DNA of 64,000 bases. Source: Bacilli bacterium (GTDB lineage: Bacteria; Bacillota_I; Bacilli_A; RF39; UBA660). Location of the stretch: assembly GCA_017519965.1 (NCBI GenBank), contig JAFWRK010000071.1, forward strand, positions 40,399 to 104,398. Direction: 5' to 3'. This document shows, piece after piece, positions 1 to 7,376 of the stretch (the first letter of the stretch is position 1; the number at the start of each line of letters is the position of its first letter). The position numbers were made by a program, and so were the translations under genes. Below the pieces are notes generated by a model that saw nothing but the letters and a program-made list of their open reading frames with translations, had not been told where the DNA came from and ran no database searches.

Positions 1-1643
1 TCCTTAGGAATCATATATTTAGATAAATTCTTTTCACAATATTCTTTTATATCTCTTTTAATTTTAGAACTTATTTTATATTGATCTTTTAACACAATAA
101 ATGCTTTAGGAACTTGTACTTTATATGGATGTGGAATACCAACTACACAACAGCTAAGTACTGCTTCATGCTTATCAATTATTTCTTCAATATGAGATGG
201 AAATACATTATAACCAGATACAATAATTAAACGTTTTAATCTTTGTACAAAGAATAAAATACCATCTTCATTAATATATCCCATATCTCCAGTATGAACC
301 CATATCTTACCTCTAGAATCCTTTTCTAATACTTCATTAGTCTCTTCCTGATTATTTAAATATCCTAACATAACAGATGGTCCACTGATCATTATTTCTC
401 CAATATTATTAGGTTCTAATTCTTCTCTTGTATCAATACTAATTATTTTCAAATCATTACCATATAAAGGTATACCAGAACTACCTAATAAATCAGTACC
501 ACTAGTAGCAAAAACACATCCTCCACTAGTTTCACTAAGACCATAACCTTGTACTATATTATGACGACAATTATGTTCCTTTAAAAACTTATTAACAGCT
601 AAATTCTTTTCTTCAGGTAATGTATCTCCTCCTGAAACAACATATTTAACATTAGACAAATCTACATTTTGCATATGCTTATTTTTTATCATTGCTTCAA
701 ATAATGTAGGTACACCAGGAATAATAGTAGGTCTATATTTACTAAGTAACTTATCAAATCTAGAAGCATCAAACTTTGGTACTAATATAGCTGTACCACC
801 AGTAACTAATGGAAAGTGTAAACACTCAACTAAACCAAAACAATGAAATAAAGGTAAAATAGTTAACATCTTATCAGTATCATCTATTTCTGGTAAAGAA
901 ATACAAGCTTGAGAAGGAACAACATTAATATTCCCATTAGATAATAATATATTCTTAGGAGTACCAGTAGTACCTCCACTATGTAAAATAACAGCAGGTT
1001 GATCCTTTGTAGTTTTAACTAACACCTTAGAATTATACTTACTACCTTTAATCATAAAATCTTTCCATCTAATATATTTTTCATTACTTTTAGGAGTTTT
1101 AACTTTATGATCTTCTAATAAATAATAACCAATACCCATAAGTTTAGGCATTGAATCTCTAGCAGATACAATAACAGTTTTATAAACATTAGTATCCTCA
1201 ATAATATTATTAATCTTTTCATATGTTAAATTAATAGCTACTAACATAACACTATTTGTAGATATCAAAGAAGCCTTTATTTCCTCTTCAGCAGATAATG
1301 GATGAATCATATTAGCTATTGCACCAATCTTACTAATTGCATAAAAAGCTATAACAGCTTCAGGAGTATTAGCCATACAAACACTAACTACATCCCCTTC
1401 TCTAATACCTTGACTTCTCATAGCTCTAGCACATAAATCAATTTCATTGAATAATTCATAATAAGTAATTTTTCTATTAAAATAATTTAGCGCTACATTG
1501 TCTTGCCTATCTTTATTACAGCTATAAATATATTCATATAAAGACATATTAGGTACAACTATTTTTTTATCCTTAGGATAAAACTTATCCCATAAATGTT
1601 TCTCTTTAATAAATTTATTTTTAATACTATCAAATATTTTCAT
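1..1643 (-). CDS. Acyl-CoA synthetase / AMP-dependent ligase (C-terminus beyond window)
   Basis: ANL-superfamily enzyme that activates a carboxylic acid, probably a fatty acid, with ATP and loads it onto CoA or another thiol. The start is ATG at 1643 with AAAGGAGA just upstream. About 547 residues are visible. The phosphate-binding loop SGGTTGTPK is near residue 220, the GYGLSET motif near 365, the HTGD motif near 447, and the hinge RLKRLIIVSGYNVFP follows. The C-terminal catalytic-lysine motif lies outside the window. The gene is divergent from a TetR gene, a common arrangement for regulated fatty-acid genes. A paralogue lies at the right edge (63329-64000) and shares the block VGIPHPYKV. 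The acyl substrate cannot be read from the sequence. The family call is firm. Confidence 0.9.
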   Translation of the reverse strand, partial: MKIFDSIKNKFIKEKHLWDKFYPKDKKIVVPNMSLYEYIYSCNKDRQDNVALNYFNRKITYYELFNEIDLCARAMRSQGIREGDVVSVCMANTPEAVIAFYAISKIGAIANMIHPLSAEEEIKASLISTNSVMLVAINLTYEKINNIIEDTNVYKTVIVSARDSMPKLMGIGYYLLEDHKVKTPKSNEKYIRWKDFMIKGSKYNSKVLVKTTKDQPAVILHSGGTTGTPKNILLSNGNINVVPSQACISLPEIDDTDKMLTILPLFHCFGLVECLHFPLVTGGTAILVPKFDASRFDKLLSKYRPTIIPGVPTLFEAMIKNKHMQNVDLSNVKYVVSGGDTLPEEKNLAVNKFLKEHNCRHNIVQGYGLSETSGGCVFATSGTDLLGSSGIPLYGNDLKIISIDTREELEPNNIGEIMISGPSVMLGYLNNQEETNEVLEKDSRGKIWVHTGDMGYINEDGILFFVQRLKRLIIVSGYNVFPSHIEEIIDKHEAVLSCCVVGIPHPYKVQVPKAFIVLKDQYKISSKIKRDIKEYCEKNLSKYMIPK

Positions 1644-1662
1644 ACAATCTCCTTTTTTATAC

Positions 1663-1716
1663 ACTTGTTGAATAATCATCAAATGTATTATATAATTTAA
1701 ACAAGTAAGTAATCAA
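1663..1716 (-). promoter_or_regulatory. Promoter of the acyl-CoA synthetase gene with a candidate TetR operator
   Basis: Read on the minus strand, TTGATT (1716-1711), an 18-base spacer and a perfect TATAAT (1692-1687) form a sigma-A promoter pointing at the gene starting at 1643. The 7-base inverted pair ACTTGTT (1663-1669) and AACAAGT (1700-1706) brackets the -10 box and could be operator half-sites for the divergent TetR protein. A second palindrome, ATCAATTGAT, lies at 1731-1740. The promoter is seen directly; the operator role is inference. Confidence 0.55.
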
Positions 1717-1785
1717 TCATCAATTTCAACATCAATTGATAGTTATTAAACATATAATAAAGATTTGTTTAATTGGGAGGCGTTT

Positions 1786-2352
1786 ATGGATAGAAGAATA
1801 AAATATACTAAAAAAGTAATAAAAGAATCATTTTTTGAATTACTAGAAGAAAAGGATATAACAAAGGTAACTGTATCTGAATTATGTGAAAAAGCTGATA
1901 TAAATAGAGCCACCTTCTATAGATACTATATCGATATATTTGATTTATTAGAAAAAATAAAAGAAGAATTCGTAAAAGAAATACAAGATTCATATAAAGA
2001 TTTCACTTCAGAACAAAAAGCATTATATGATTATGTATTAGCTCTTCTACAAGTATGCTCAAATAATAAAAAATTAGTAAAAATTCTATTTAGTACAAAA
2101 CAAAGTAATTACTTTCTAGATGAAATATTACAAGATGCATACGAAAGATGCAAAGCTAGATGGGAAAAAGATATTAAAGATATAAAAGAAGAAGATGAAG
2201 AGTACGCTACTGTATTTATATTTAATGGAACCCTAGGAATTGTTAATTATTGGATACAAAATAACTTCGATAAAGATATCGAAGAAGTTGCTAGATCAGT
2301 AATAGAATTAAGCTATTATGGAACAAATAAATTTATATATAATCAAAAATAA
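1786..2352 (+). CDS. TetR/AcrR-family transcriptional regulator
   Basis: One-component DNA-binding repressor of 188 residues. The N-terminal helix-turn-helix is typical (TVSELCEKADINRATFYRYY, about residues 29-48), followed by an all-helical ligand/dimerisation domain. I place the start at ATG 1786 because GGGAGG lies at 1775-1780; the upstream TTG at 1765 would put the ribosome site inside the gene. It is transcribed away from the acyl-CoA synthetase gene, so control of that gene and of itself through the shared 140-base region is the natural reading. The ligand is unknown; an acyl-CoA would fit the context but is inference. Confidence 0.88.
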   Translation: MDRRIKYTKKVIKESFFELLEEKDITKVTVSELCEKADINRATFYRYYIDIFDLLEKIKEEFVKEIQDSYKDFTSEQKALYDYVLALLQVCSNNKKLVKILFSTKQSNYFLDEILQDAYERCKARWEKDIKDIKEEDEEYATVFIFNGTLGIVNYWIQNNFDKDIEEVARSVIELSYYGTNKFIYNQK

Positions 2353-2388
2353 AAAGAATTCTATTATTTAGAATTCTTATTTTTAAAA
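2347..2388. terminator. Bidirectional intrinsic terminator
   Basis: AAGAATTC and AGAATTCTT form a stem flanked by A-runs on one side and T-runs on the other, between the convergent TetR gene and the gene ending at 2364. Confidence 0.7.
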
Positions 2389-2735
2389 TCTACATATAAA
2401 ACATTATTATCTCGTTTTAATATTTTACTTTTATTTATAGTTTTTTTCTTTTCTTTCATTTTGTCATAAACAATTGAATCCATTTGACATCTTATTAATA
2501 TTGAGTCAACTTGAAATATAGATGCTAAATAATCTATATATGGATTATTATATTGAGCATCTTCAATATCACTAAAAAATTTCTCACATTCTTTAATTAA
2601 TAAATGTTTTGGTACTAATAGATTTAAAGCAGATATGTCAGCATTTAAATCTTTCTTTTCTTCTTCAGTTAAATTATTAACATCAATTAGTCCCTTAGTA
2701 TAACTTATTAATAATTTATATGGATTTCTTTTCAT
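2364..2735 (-). CDS. ImmA/IrrE-like small protein without the HExxH motif
   Basis: A 123-residue soluble protein. The middle part (DISALNLLVPKHLLIKE, about residues 33-49, then YIDYLASIFQVDSILIRCQ) resembles the second half of ImmA/IrrE metallopeptidases, where a helix ending in an LLMP-type motif is followed by a helix-turn-helix-like pair. The zinc-binding HExxH helix that precedes this in the family is absent, and the protein has only about 30 residues in front of it. A good promoter lies directly upstream, so this looks like a deliberately short gene, not one cut by the assembly. It is probably not a peptidase. The family link is my reading of a short motif and is moderate at best. Confidence 0.5.
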   Translation of the reverse strand: MKRNPYKLLISYTKGLIDVNNLTEEEKKDLNADISALNLLVPKHLLIKECEKFFSDIEDAQYNNPYIDYLASIFQVDSILIRCQMDSIVYDKMKEKKKTINKSKILKRDNNVLYVDFKNKNSK

Positions 2736-2772
2736 ACAGCCACCAATCCCCTCTTCTTATAAAACCACACAT

Positions 2773-2801
2773 ATTATACCACAAATCTATAAAAAAATCA
2801 A
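2773..2801 (-). promoter_or_regulatory. Sigma-A promoter for the gene at 2364-2735
   Basis: On the minus strand: TTGATT (2801-2796), 17-base spacer, TATAAT (2778-2773). The spacing is optimal and the -10 box is consensus. Confidence 0.7.
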
Positions 2802-2809
2802 TTTTTATG

Positions 2810-2827
2810 TTATACTCAAAGTATAAT
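2810..2827 (+). promoter_or_regulatory. Palindrome overlapping the promoter of a small membrane-protein unit
   Basis: TTATACT and AGTATAA form a perfect 7-base inverted repeat with a CAA spacer (2810-2826), overlapping a TATAAT at 2822-2827. It lies just before the ribosome site (AAGGAGGAG) of the gene starting at 2844. It could be an operator or only AT-rich promoter symmetry. Confidence 0.4.
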
Positions 2828-2843
2828 AAGGAGGAGTAAATAT

Positions 2844-3086
2844 ATGAGAAAAAAAGAAAGAATAATTAAAATGCCAGAAAAGAAAGCATATTCTATCGGA
2901 GTTCTATTAAGCTTAGTATTTGCTATACTAACTACTTATTTTGGAATTGATACTCTAATAGATGCTGGATTAATGGCAGAAAAAGTAAAAACAGTAGACT
3001 TAATTATAGTAGCTATACCAATTACATTCGTAGTATTCTTATGTTTTATCTTTGGATTTATATTAATTTGTACAGAAAAGGATTAA
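2844..3086 (+). CDS. Small two-helix membrane protein
   Basis: I do not recognise this 80-residue protein. After a basic, cytoplasmic-looking N-terminus (MRKKERIIKMPEKK) there are two hydrophobic helices, about residues 17-36 and 50-76, joined by a short loop. The start is well set by AAGGAGGAG seven bases upstream. Only four bases separate its stop from the next gene, so the two are almost certainly one transcript and may act together. No enzymatic motif is visible. Confidence 0.75.
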   Translation: MRKKERIIKMPEKKAYSIGVLLSLVFAILTTYFGIDTLIDAGLMAEKVKTVDLIIVAIPITFVVFLCFIFGFILICTEKD

Positions 3087-3090
3087 AAAT

Positions 3091-3993
3091 ATGAATAAAG
3101 AAAAAAGAAAAATAAATTACATAAAAGTTATACTACTAATTGTATCATCCGTACTTGTAGCATTTTCAACAACAGGCCAAATTATAATTTCTTCAAGAGG
3201 AAGTGTTTCAATAATGCAATTTGAAAGTTTCTATCTATATATAGTAACTATAATTGCATCAATATATCTAATAATAAATAATAAAAATGCAAATATGCCA
3301 ATAATAATAAATCTATTGTCATATTTATATACATACTATTTGGTACATGAAACAATAAAAAGAGTTGTTGAAGTAAAAACAACATTAGGAATTTCATATT
3401 ACATTTATATGATTTCATCTATTTTTGTATTATTATCTTTATTTTTTAATAATAAAGAAAAAGATTTAACAAAAGAAAATGAAGTAAATAATAATGTAGA
3501 TAAAGAAATTGATAAGAATAACTTTTTATTTACAAACTTTCTAACAGGATTAAAAGGTATAGCATTGAATACAACTATATTATTAATAAATGATAATACA
3601 GATAAAACTATAAATATGGTATATAAAGATATTAACAATGAAAATAATAACTTAAGTATAAAAATACCAATAGTTAATATCAAAGATATATCTTATATAT
3701 CTAGAGTAAAAATGCAAAATACAAGTAAAAAAATAGAAGAAAATTCAACAAAAAGTGCACTCTTATCTGCAGCAATGTTCGGAGGTAGCCCACTACTACA
3801 ATTAGCAGGTACTACAGGACTTAATAATCTATTTAATTCATTATCAAATAATTATGAAAAGGTAAACTATAATTCATATTACGAGATTACAATTAATACA
3901 GTTATAAATAATATTGAAACAAAACTAATTTTTACAACAGATAATAATCCAGAAGAATTCATAAATTTAGTAAATAAAAACAAGAGCAGTTAA
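3091..3993 (+). CDS. Membrane protein with C-terminal cytoplasmic domain, unknown function
   Basis: 300 residues, function unknown. Four hydrophobic helices fill roughly residues 8-125, followed by a Lys/Glu/Asn-rich linker and a C-terminal domain of about 150 residues. That domain contains beta-strand patterns and a small Ala/Gly-rich segment (LLSAAMFGGSPLLQLAG) that could be a hairpin touching the membrane. The strand pattern around IVNIKDISYISRV recalls PH-like domains that follow membrane spans, but this is a weak impression. It is the second gene of a two-gene unit and is followed by an intrinsic terminator that includes its stop codon. Confidence 0.72.
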   Translation: MNKEKRKINYIKVILLIVSSVLVAFSTTGQIIISSRGSVSIMQFESFYLYIVTIIASIYLIINNKNANMPIIINLLSYLYTYYLVHETIKRVVEVKTTLGISYYIYMISSIFVLLSLFFNNKEKDLTKENEVNNNVDKEIDKNNFLFTNFLTGLKGIALNTTILLINDNTDKTINMVYKDINNENNNLSIKIPIVNIKDISYISRVKMQNTSKKIEENSTKSALLSAAMFGGSPLLQLAGTTGLNNLFNSLSNNYEKVNYNSYYEITINTVINNIETKLIFTTDNNPEEFINLVNKNKSS

Positions 3994-4007
3994 ATAGCTC
4001 TTTTTTA
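3982..4007 (+). terminator. Intrinsic terminator of the 2844-3993 unit
   Basis: AAGAGC, an 8-base loop containing the stop codon, then GCTCTT followed by a T-run. Confidence 0.75.
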
Positions 4008-4011
4008 TTAT

Positions 4012-4042
4012 AAAAAAAAGACTCTTACAAGTCTTTATTTTT
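4012..4042. terminator. Terminator downstream of the tRNA genes
   Basis: The stem AAAGACT/AGTCTTT has an A-run on one side and a T-run on the other. It would stop minus-strand transcription leaving the tRNA pair. Confidence 0.65.
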
Positions 4043-4046
4043 ATAA

Positions 4047-4131
4047 TGGTGCGGGTAACAGGAGTTGAACCTGCAAGCCTTGCGGCACTAGATCCTAAGT
4101 CTAGCGCGTCTGCCAATTCCGCCATACCCGC
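4047..4131 (-). tRNA. tRNA-Leu (UAG), CCA encoded
   Basis: An 85-base cloverleaf on the minus strand. The acceptor stem GCGGGTA/TACCCGC is followed by discriminator A and an encoded CCA at 4049-4047. The anticodon loop CTTAGGA gives anticodon UAG. A long variable arm, as expected for a class II tRNA such as leucine, and the T-loop GGTTCAACTCC are both present. It reads CUN leucine codons, which AT-rich genomes use as CUA and CUU. Confidence 0.95.
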
Positions 4132-4138
4132 AAAAAAA

Positions 4139-4215
4139 TGGTGGACCCTATAGGACTCGAACCTATGACCGCACGGTTATGAGCCGCGTGCTCTAACCAA
4201 CTGAGCTAAGGGTCC
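4139..4215 (-). tRNA. tRNA-Ile2 (CAU, lysidine type), CCA encoded
   Basis: A 77-base cloverleaf on the minus strand with acceptor GGACCC/GGGTCC, anticodon loop CTCATAA (anticodon CAU) and encoded CCA. CAU could mean methionine, but the body (GGACCCTTAGCTCAGTTGG at the 5' end, CGCGG/CCGTG anticodon stem) closely matches the known Bacillus-type tRNA-Ile whose CAU is converted to lysidine-AU by TilS to read AUA. AUA is one of the commonest isoleucine codons here. It lies seven bases upstream of tRNA-Leu in one transcript. The Ile2 assignment comes from recalled family sequence. Confidence 0.85.
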
Positions 4216-4283
4216 ACATATCAATGTATTCAAATCACATTGCTCTTTAATAATAACATATAATCCCTTAAAAAGTAAAGAGA

Positions 4284-4318
4284 AATATAAAAAAAATAGA
4301 GAATAAATCCCTATTTTC
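4284..4318 (-). terminator. Terminator after the gene at 4311-4742
   Basis: On the minus strand, AATAGGGA, a 5-base loop and TCTCTATT (one G-T pair), then a run of T. The stem starts inside the stop codon of the gene. Confidence 0.7.
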
Positions 4319-4742
4319 CTAATCTATTTAATAAATTAATCTTAAACATATCCTTTTCAGGATTTGTTTTAGAAATCATTACACCTTTATAAGTTGATAA
4401 TTCAGCTCTATGACCCTCATCTAATATACCCTCTGGAGTAATATTAGTTAAAAGAATAATGTTTTTCTCAGTATAAACAGTATAATGAAGAGTTATTTCA
4501 CCATGAACTTTAGCAAATAATTCATCAGTAGGTAATTTTAACTCATAACTAACAGTTTTATCTTTTTCGTTTTTATTAGCAACAACACCTAAGAAATTAC
4601 CCTTTCTTAATTCAGGATAATAATTAAATGTTAATTTTTTATAAGCTAACATATTATACTTTCTAACTGATCTTTCTTTTTTACGAAAGTCGTTTTCATC
4701 TAAATATTCAAATATAAAGGTATTCATCATATTATTTGTCAT
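4311..4742 (-). CDS. Conserved-looking soluble protein of unknown function
   Basis: 143 residues, not recognised. It has no signal peptide or membrane helix. It reads as a compact alpha/beta domain with many strand-like segments (TFIFEYLDE, KLTFNYYPEL, ITLHYTVYTEKNIILLTNI). I take ATG 4742 as the start because AAAGGGG lies nine bases upstream; the longer reading from 4772 has no good ribosome site. It has an ideal sigma-A promoter and its own terminator, so it is a single-gene unit, probably expressed strongly. It does not belong to the poly-serine operon, which terminates before it. Confidence 0.7.
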   Translation of the reverse strand: MTNNMMNTFIFEYLDENDFRKKERSVRKYNMLAYKKLTFNYYPELRKGNFLGVVANKNEKDKTVSYELKLPTDELFAKVHGEITLHYTVYTEKNIILLTNITPEGILDEGHRAELSTYKGVMISKTNPEKDMFKINLLNRLGK

Positions 4743-4809
4743 TATATTCAACCCCTTTAAATTAACCCCCATTGAGATACATCCCCTATTGTACCTTCAA
4801 AGTACTCAT

Positions 4810-4838
4810 ATTATATCATAAATACATTGAAATGTCAA
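4810..4838 (-). promoter_or_regulatory. Consensus sigma-A promoter
   Basis: On the minus strand: TTGACA (4838-4833), exactly 17 bases, TATAAT (4815-4810). Both hexamers are perfect consensus. It drives the gene at 4311-4742. Confidence 0.85.
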
Positions 4839-4845
4839 CATTTAA

Positions 4846-4872
4846 AAGAAAAAGACCATTAGGTCTTTTTCT
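4846..4872 (-). terminator. Terminator of the poly-serine operon
   Basis: AAAAAGACC, loop TAAT, GGTCTTTTTC on the minus strand, placed just after the stop codon of the gene at 4871-7360. Confidence 0.8.
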
Positions 4873-7360
4873 ATTTTGTTAAAGTTTTAGCACTATCTGA
4901 AGAATCAGATTTTTCTAAGCTATTAATATATTCATCAACAATTTGTTCATTTGATTTTACAGGTTCTTCATATTCAATTATGTGTTGCTTTGGAGTATCT
5001 GTAGTCTTAGTTTCGGTTTTAGTCTCTGTTTTAGTTTCAGTCTTAGGAGCAGAGCTACTAGAACTACTGCTTTGTTTAGTTGTAGTTTTTACTTCCTCAG
5101 TATAGAAACTTGATGAAGATGAACTACTTGAAGAACTAGAACTTGAACTAGATGAACTTGAACTACTTGAACTAGAACTACTTGAAGAACTTGAGCTAGA
5201 TGAACTAGATGGTTTATTAGAAGATGAACTTGAACTATTATTAGATTGACTTGATTGATTACTTGAACTATTGCTTGATTGACTAGATTGGTTAGAACTA
5301 CTTGATGTAGATTTAGCTTTCTTATCAAATTCAGCACCAGTCTTATTAGGATCAGGTAAATCTTTATTAGCATTTGTTCCATCTGTAGTAATATCCTTAA
5401 CAGAATTATCTAAATTACCATTAGAATCAGAATGATTGTTATCAAAGTTAACATTATCACCTAAATCTTTTTCATTAACAGTTTGTCCATTGTTAATCTT
5501 TTCATTAGCTTTATTGATATTTTCTTGTAATTCTTTATTTGATTTTTCAACTTCTTTTTGATTAGCTTCAGCTTTCTTATCTTCTTCAGCTTGAATTTTC
5601 TTTCTGTTTTCTTCAGCTTCTTTTAATGCTTTTTCTTTATTAGCTTGATTTTCTTTTTCAATTTGTTTATTTACTTTTTCTTCAGCTGCTCTAACTTTTT
5701 CTTCGCTAGATTTTCTTACAGCTTCATTTCTATCATTTGTAGTTTCTTTAGTAGTTTCGGTTTTATAAGTAGTCTTAGACTCACTCCAAGATTTAGTATA
5801 TGATTTACCACCTTTAGAACTACTAGATGAACTACTTGATTTACCAGTAGATTCTTTAGTAATATTATCAAAACATTCTACTTGTTTATTAACCATATTC
5901 TTGAATGCATCTAATTGAGATAAATCTCTATGAGCATCATCAATAACATAGCTGTTTTTAGCAGTTAATTCAGAAATTTTTAAATCTCTAAATTGACTAT
6001 ATAAAGGTAATTCTTCATTGCTATCACTCATTAAAAGAATTGTTTCAGCTCTTTCAAATTGTTCAACAGCTAAATTACATAAACCTAAATCATTAAAATA
6101 ATCAATAGCTTTATCAGATAAAGTATGATCAATATCTAAGTTTTGGAATAATATTTCAGAAGCAGCAACTATAGGAGTAACAGCTAATTTATAGCGAGTT
6201 ATCTCACTTCTAGCATCAGCATGTGAAATACCAACTTCTCTAATTTCATCAGAAATTGGGAAGTCCTTATGTAATTCATTATAGAATTTATTAACTAATT
6301 CAATTTTTTCAGAACCAGTAGCTTCTTTAGCAGCTAAGAACATTTCATTATATTTCTTAACAAAAGCTTGACCTTCTTCAGAAACAACATATTTATAAGA
6401 ATCAACTTGCATATCACGAGTTTCTAAAACATAAGCACCCATTAATTGTAAAGTTGCATTTTTATAATATCCATCAAATTTAGAAGAATCTAATTCATAA
6501 CCATTGAATATAGCTTTTATTTCATCTCTTGTATAGTCATTATAAGCAAGTTGTAAAGCCATCATTTCATCCCAAGATAAAGCTGCTTTAACATTCTTAC
6601 CTTGTTCTATAAAATGATTAGCAAAAGTAATATTGAAATAATCTAAATTATCACTCATCATTTTCATTGCTTTATGTTGAGCAGTACTCTTTGTACTAGA
6701 TAATAAAGTATTATAATCTTTTATTTCAGAAAAGTCTTTATAAGCAGTAGCATCATTTTGAGCTGTTACTGAATAACCAATATTGCTATCAGTCATTTGA
6801 CCTTTCTTAGTATTCTTAGCTAAACATGAGAATATTCCAAAAGATACAACGAATGCAGTACCAGTAATTAATAAATTTCTAGCTAATTTACTTTTTCTAA
6901 CTTTCTTAGCAGCTGTTTTAATTCCAGCAACTACTCTATTATCTTTCTTATCATCAAATTCTGGTTGATAAGAAACATTTTTATTTAAATAAGTATGATC
7001 TACAGATTCATTAACATCAGTTTTACTATCAAGACTATTATTAATTTTATCTAAATTATTATTAATATTATCTAAAATAACTTTAGTATCTCTAGAATCA
7101 ACATATTTATATGTATTATAGTTTTTAATAAAATCACTAGCTGATACTGCTTTAATTCTATTATTAATTCTTTCTTCTAAAGATAAACTTGTATTATTAG
7201 ACATTTTTTCTTCAGCTAAAATAGAACTAATTGCACTATCAATATCTTGTTTATTTGATAATTCTTCTACAGAACCATCTTTGTAAAAAGCGTGAGTTTT
7301 ATCAACTAAAACACCATTTTCTAATGTTCTATAAAATATTAAATTTCTTACATCTTTCAT
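4871..7360 (-). CDS. Large membrane-anchored poly-serine protein
   Basis: 829 residues, family not recognised. Residues 1-160 are hydrophilic and probably cytoplasmic, ending in a basic patch (KTAAKKVRKSKLARN). One membrane helix follows at about 162-181. A helical domain of about 310 residues comes next, then a short Ser run, a Lys/Glu/Ala-rich probable coiled coil (about 540-620), an Asn/Asp-rich stretch, and Ser/Gln/Asn tracts that end in 34 consecutive serines (5108-5209). Repeats of Thr-Glu-Thr-Lys and an acidic tail finish it. The most likely topology is N-inside, with the coiled coil and Ser tract outside acting as a stalk. It lies 16 bases after another poly-serine gene in the same operon. 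Confidence 0.75.
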   Translation of the reverse strand: MKDVRNLIFYRTLENGVLVDKTHAFYKDGSVEELSNKQDIDSAISSILAEEKMSNNTSLSLEERINNRIKAVSASDFIKNYNTYKYVDSRDTKVILDNINNNLDKINNSLDSKTDVNESVDHTYLNKNVSYQPEFDDKKDNRVVAGIKTAAKKVRKSKLARNLLITGTAFVVSFGIFSCLAKNTKKGQMTDSNIGYSVTAQNDATAYKDFSEIKDYNTLLSSTKSTAQHKAMKMMSDNLDYFNITFANHFIEQGKNVKAALSWDEMMALQLAYNDYTRDEIKAIFNGYELDSSKFDGYYKNATLQLMGAYVLETRDMQVDSYKYVVSEEGQAFVKKYNEMFLAAKEATGSEKIELVNKFYNELHKDFPISDEIREVGISHADARSEITRYKLAVTPIVAASEILFQNLDIDHTLSDKAIDYFNDLGLCNLAVEQFERAETILLMSDSNEELPLYSQFRDLKISELTAKNSYVIDDAHRDLSQLDAFKNMVNKQVECFDNITKESTGKSSSSSSSSKGGKSYTKSWSESKTTYKTETTKETTNDRNEAVRKSSEEKVRAAEEKVNKQIEKENQANKEKALKEAEENRKKIQAEEDKKAEANQKEVEKSNKELQENINKANEKINNGQTVNEKDLGDNVNFDNNHSDSNGNLDNSVKDITTDGTNANKDLPDPNKTGAEFDKKAKSTSSSSNQSSQSSNSSSNQSSQSNNSSSSSSNKPSSSSSSSSSSSSSSSSSSSSSSSSSSSSSSSSSSFYTEEVKTTTKQSSSSSSSAPKTETKTETKTETKTTDTPKQHIIEYEEPVKSNEQIVDEYINSLEKSDSSDSAKTLTK
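5108..5209 (-). repeat. 34-codon serine tract
   Basis: An uninterrupted run of 34 Ser codons that mixes TCA/TCT with AGT/AGC. Because the two Ser codon families cannot interconvert by one silent change, the mix suggests selection for serine and not simple triplet slippage. Confidence 0.85.
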
Positions 7361-7376
7361 TTAATTTACCCCCTTA

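Noticed and set aside
5089..5382. Apparent 97-residue Val/Leu/Gln-rich protein, and similar ones at 8048-8443 and 7694-7954
   Set aside because: They are other-frame readings of the Ser and Thr tracts of the two poly-serine genes, have no ribosome sites and have biased simple composition.
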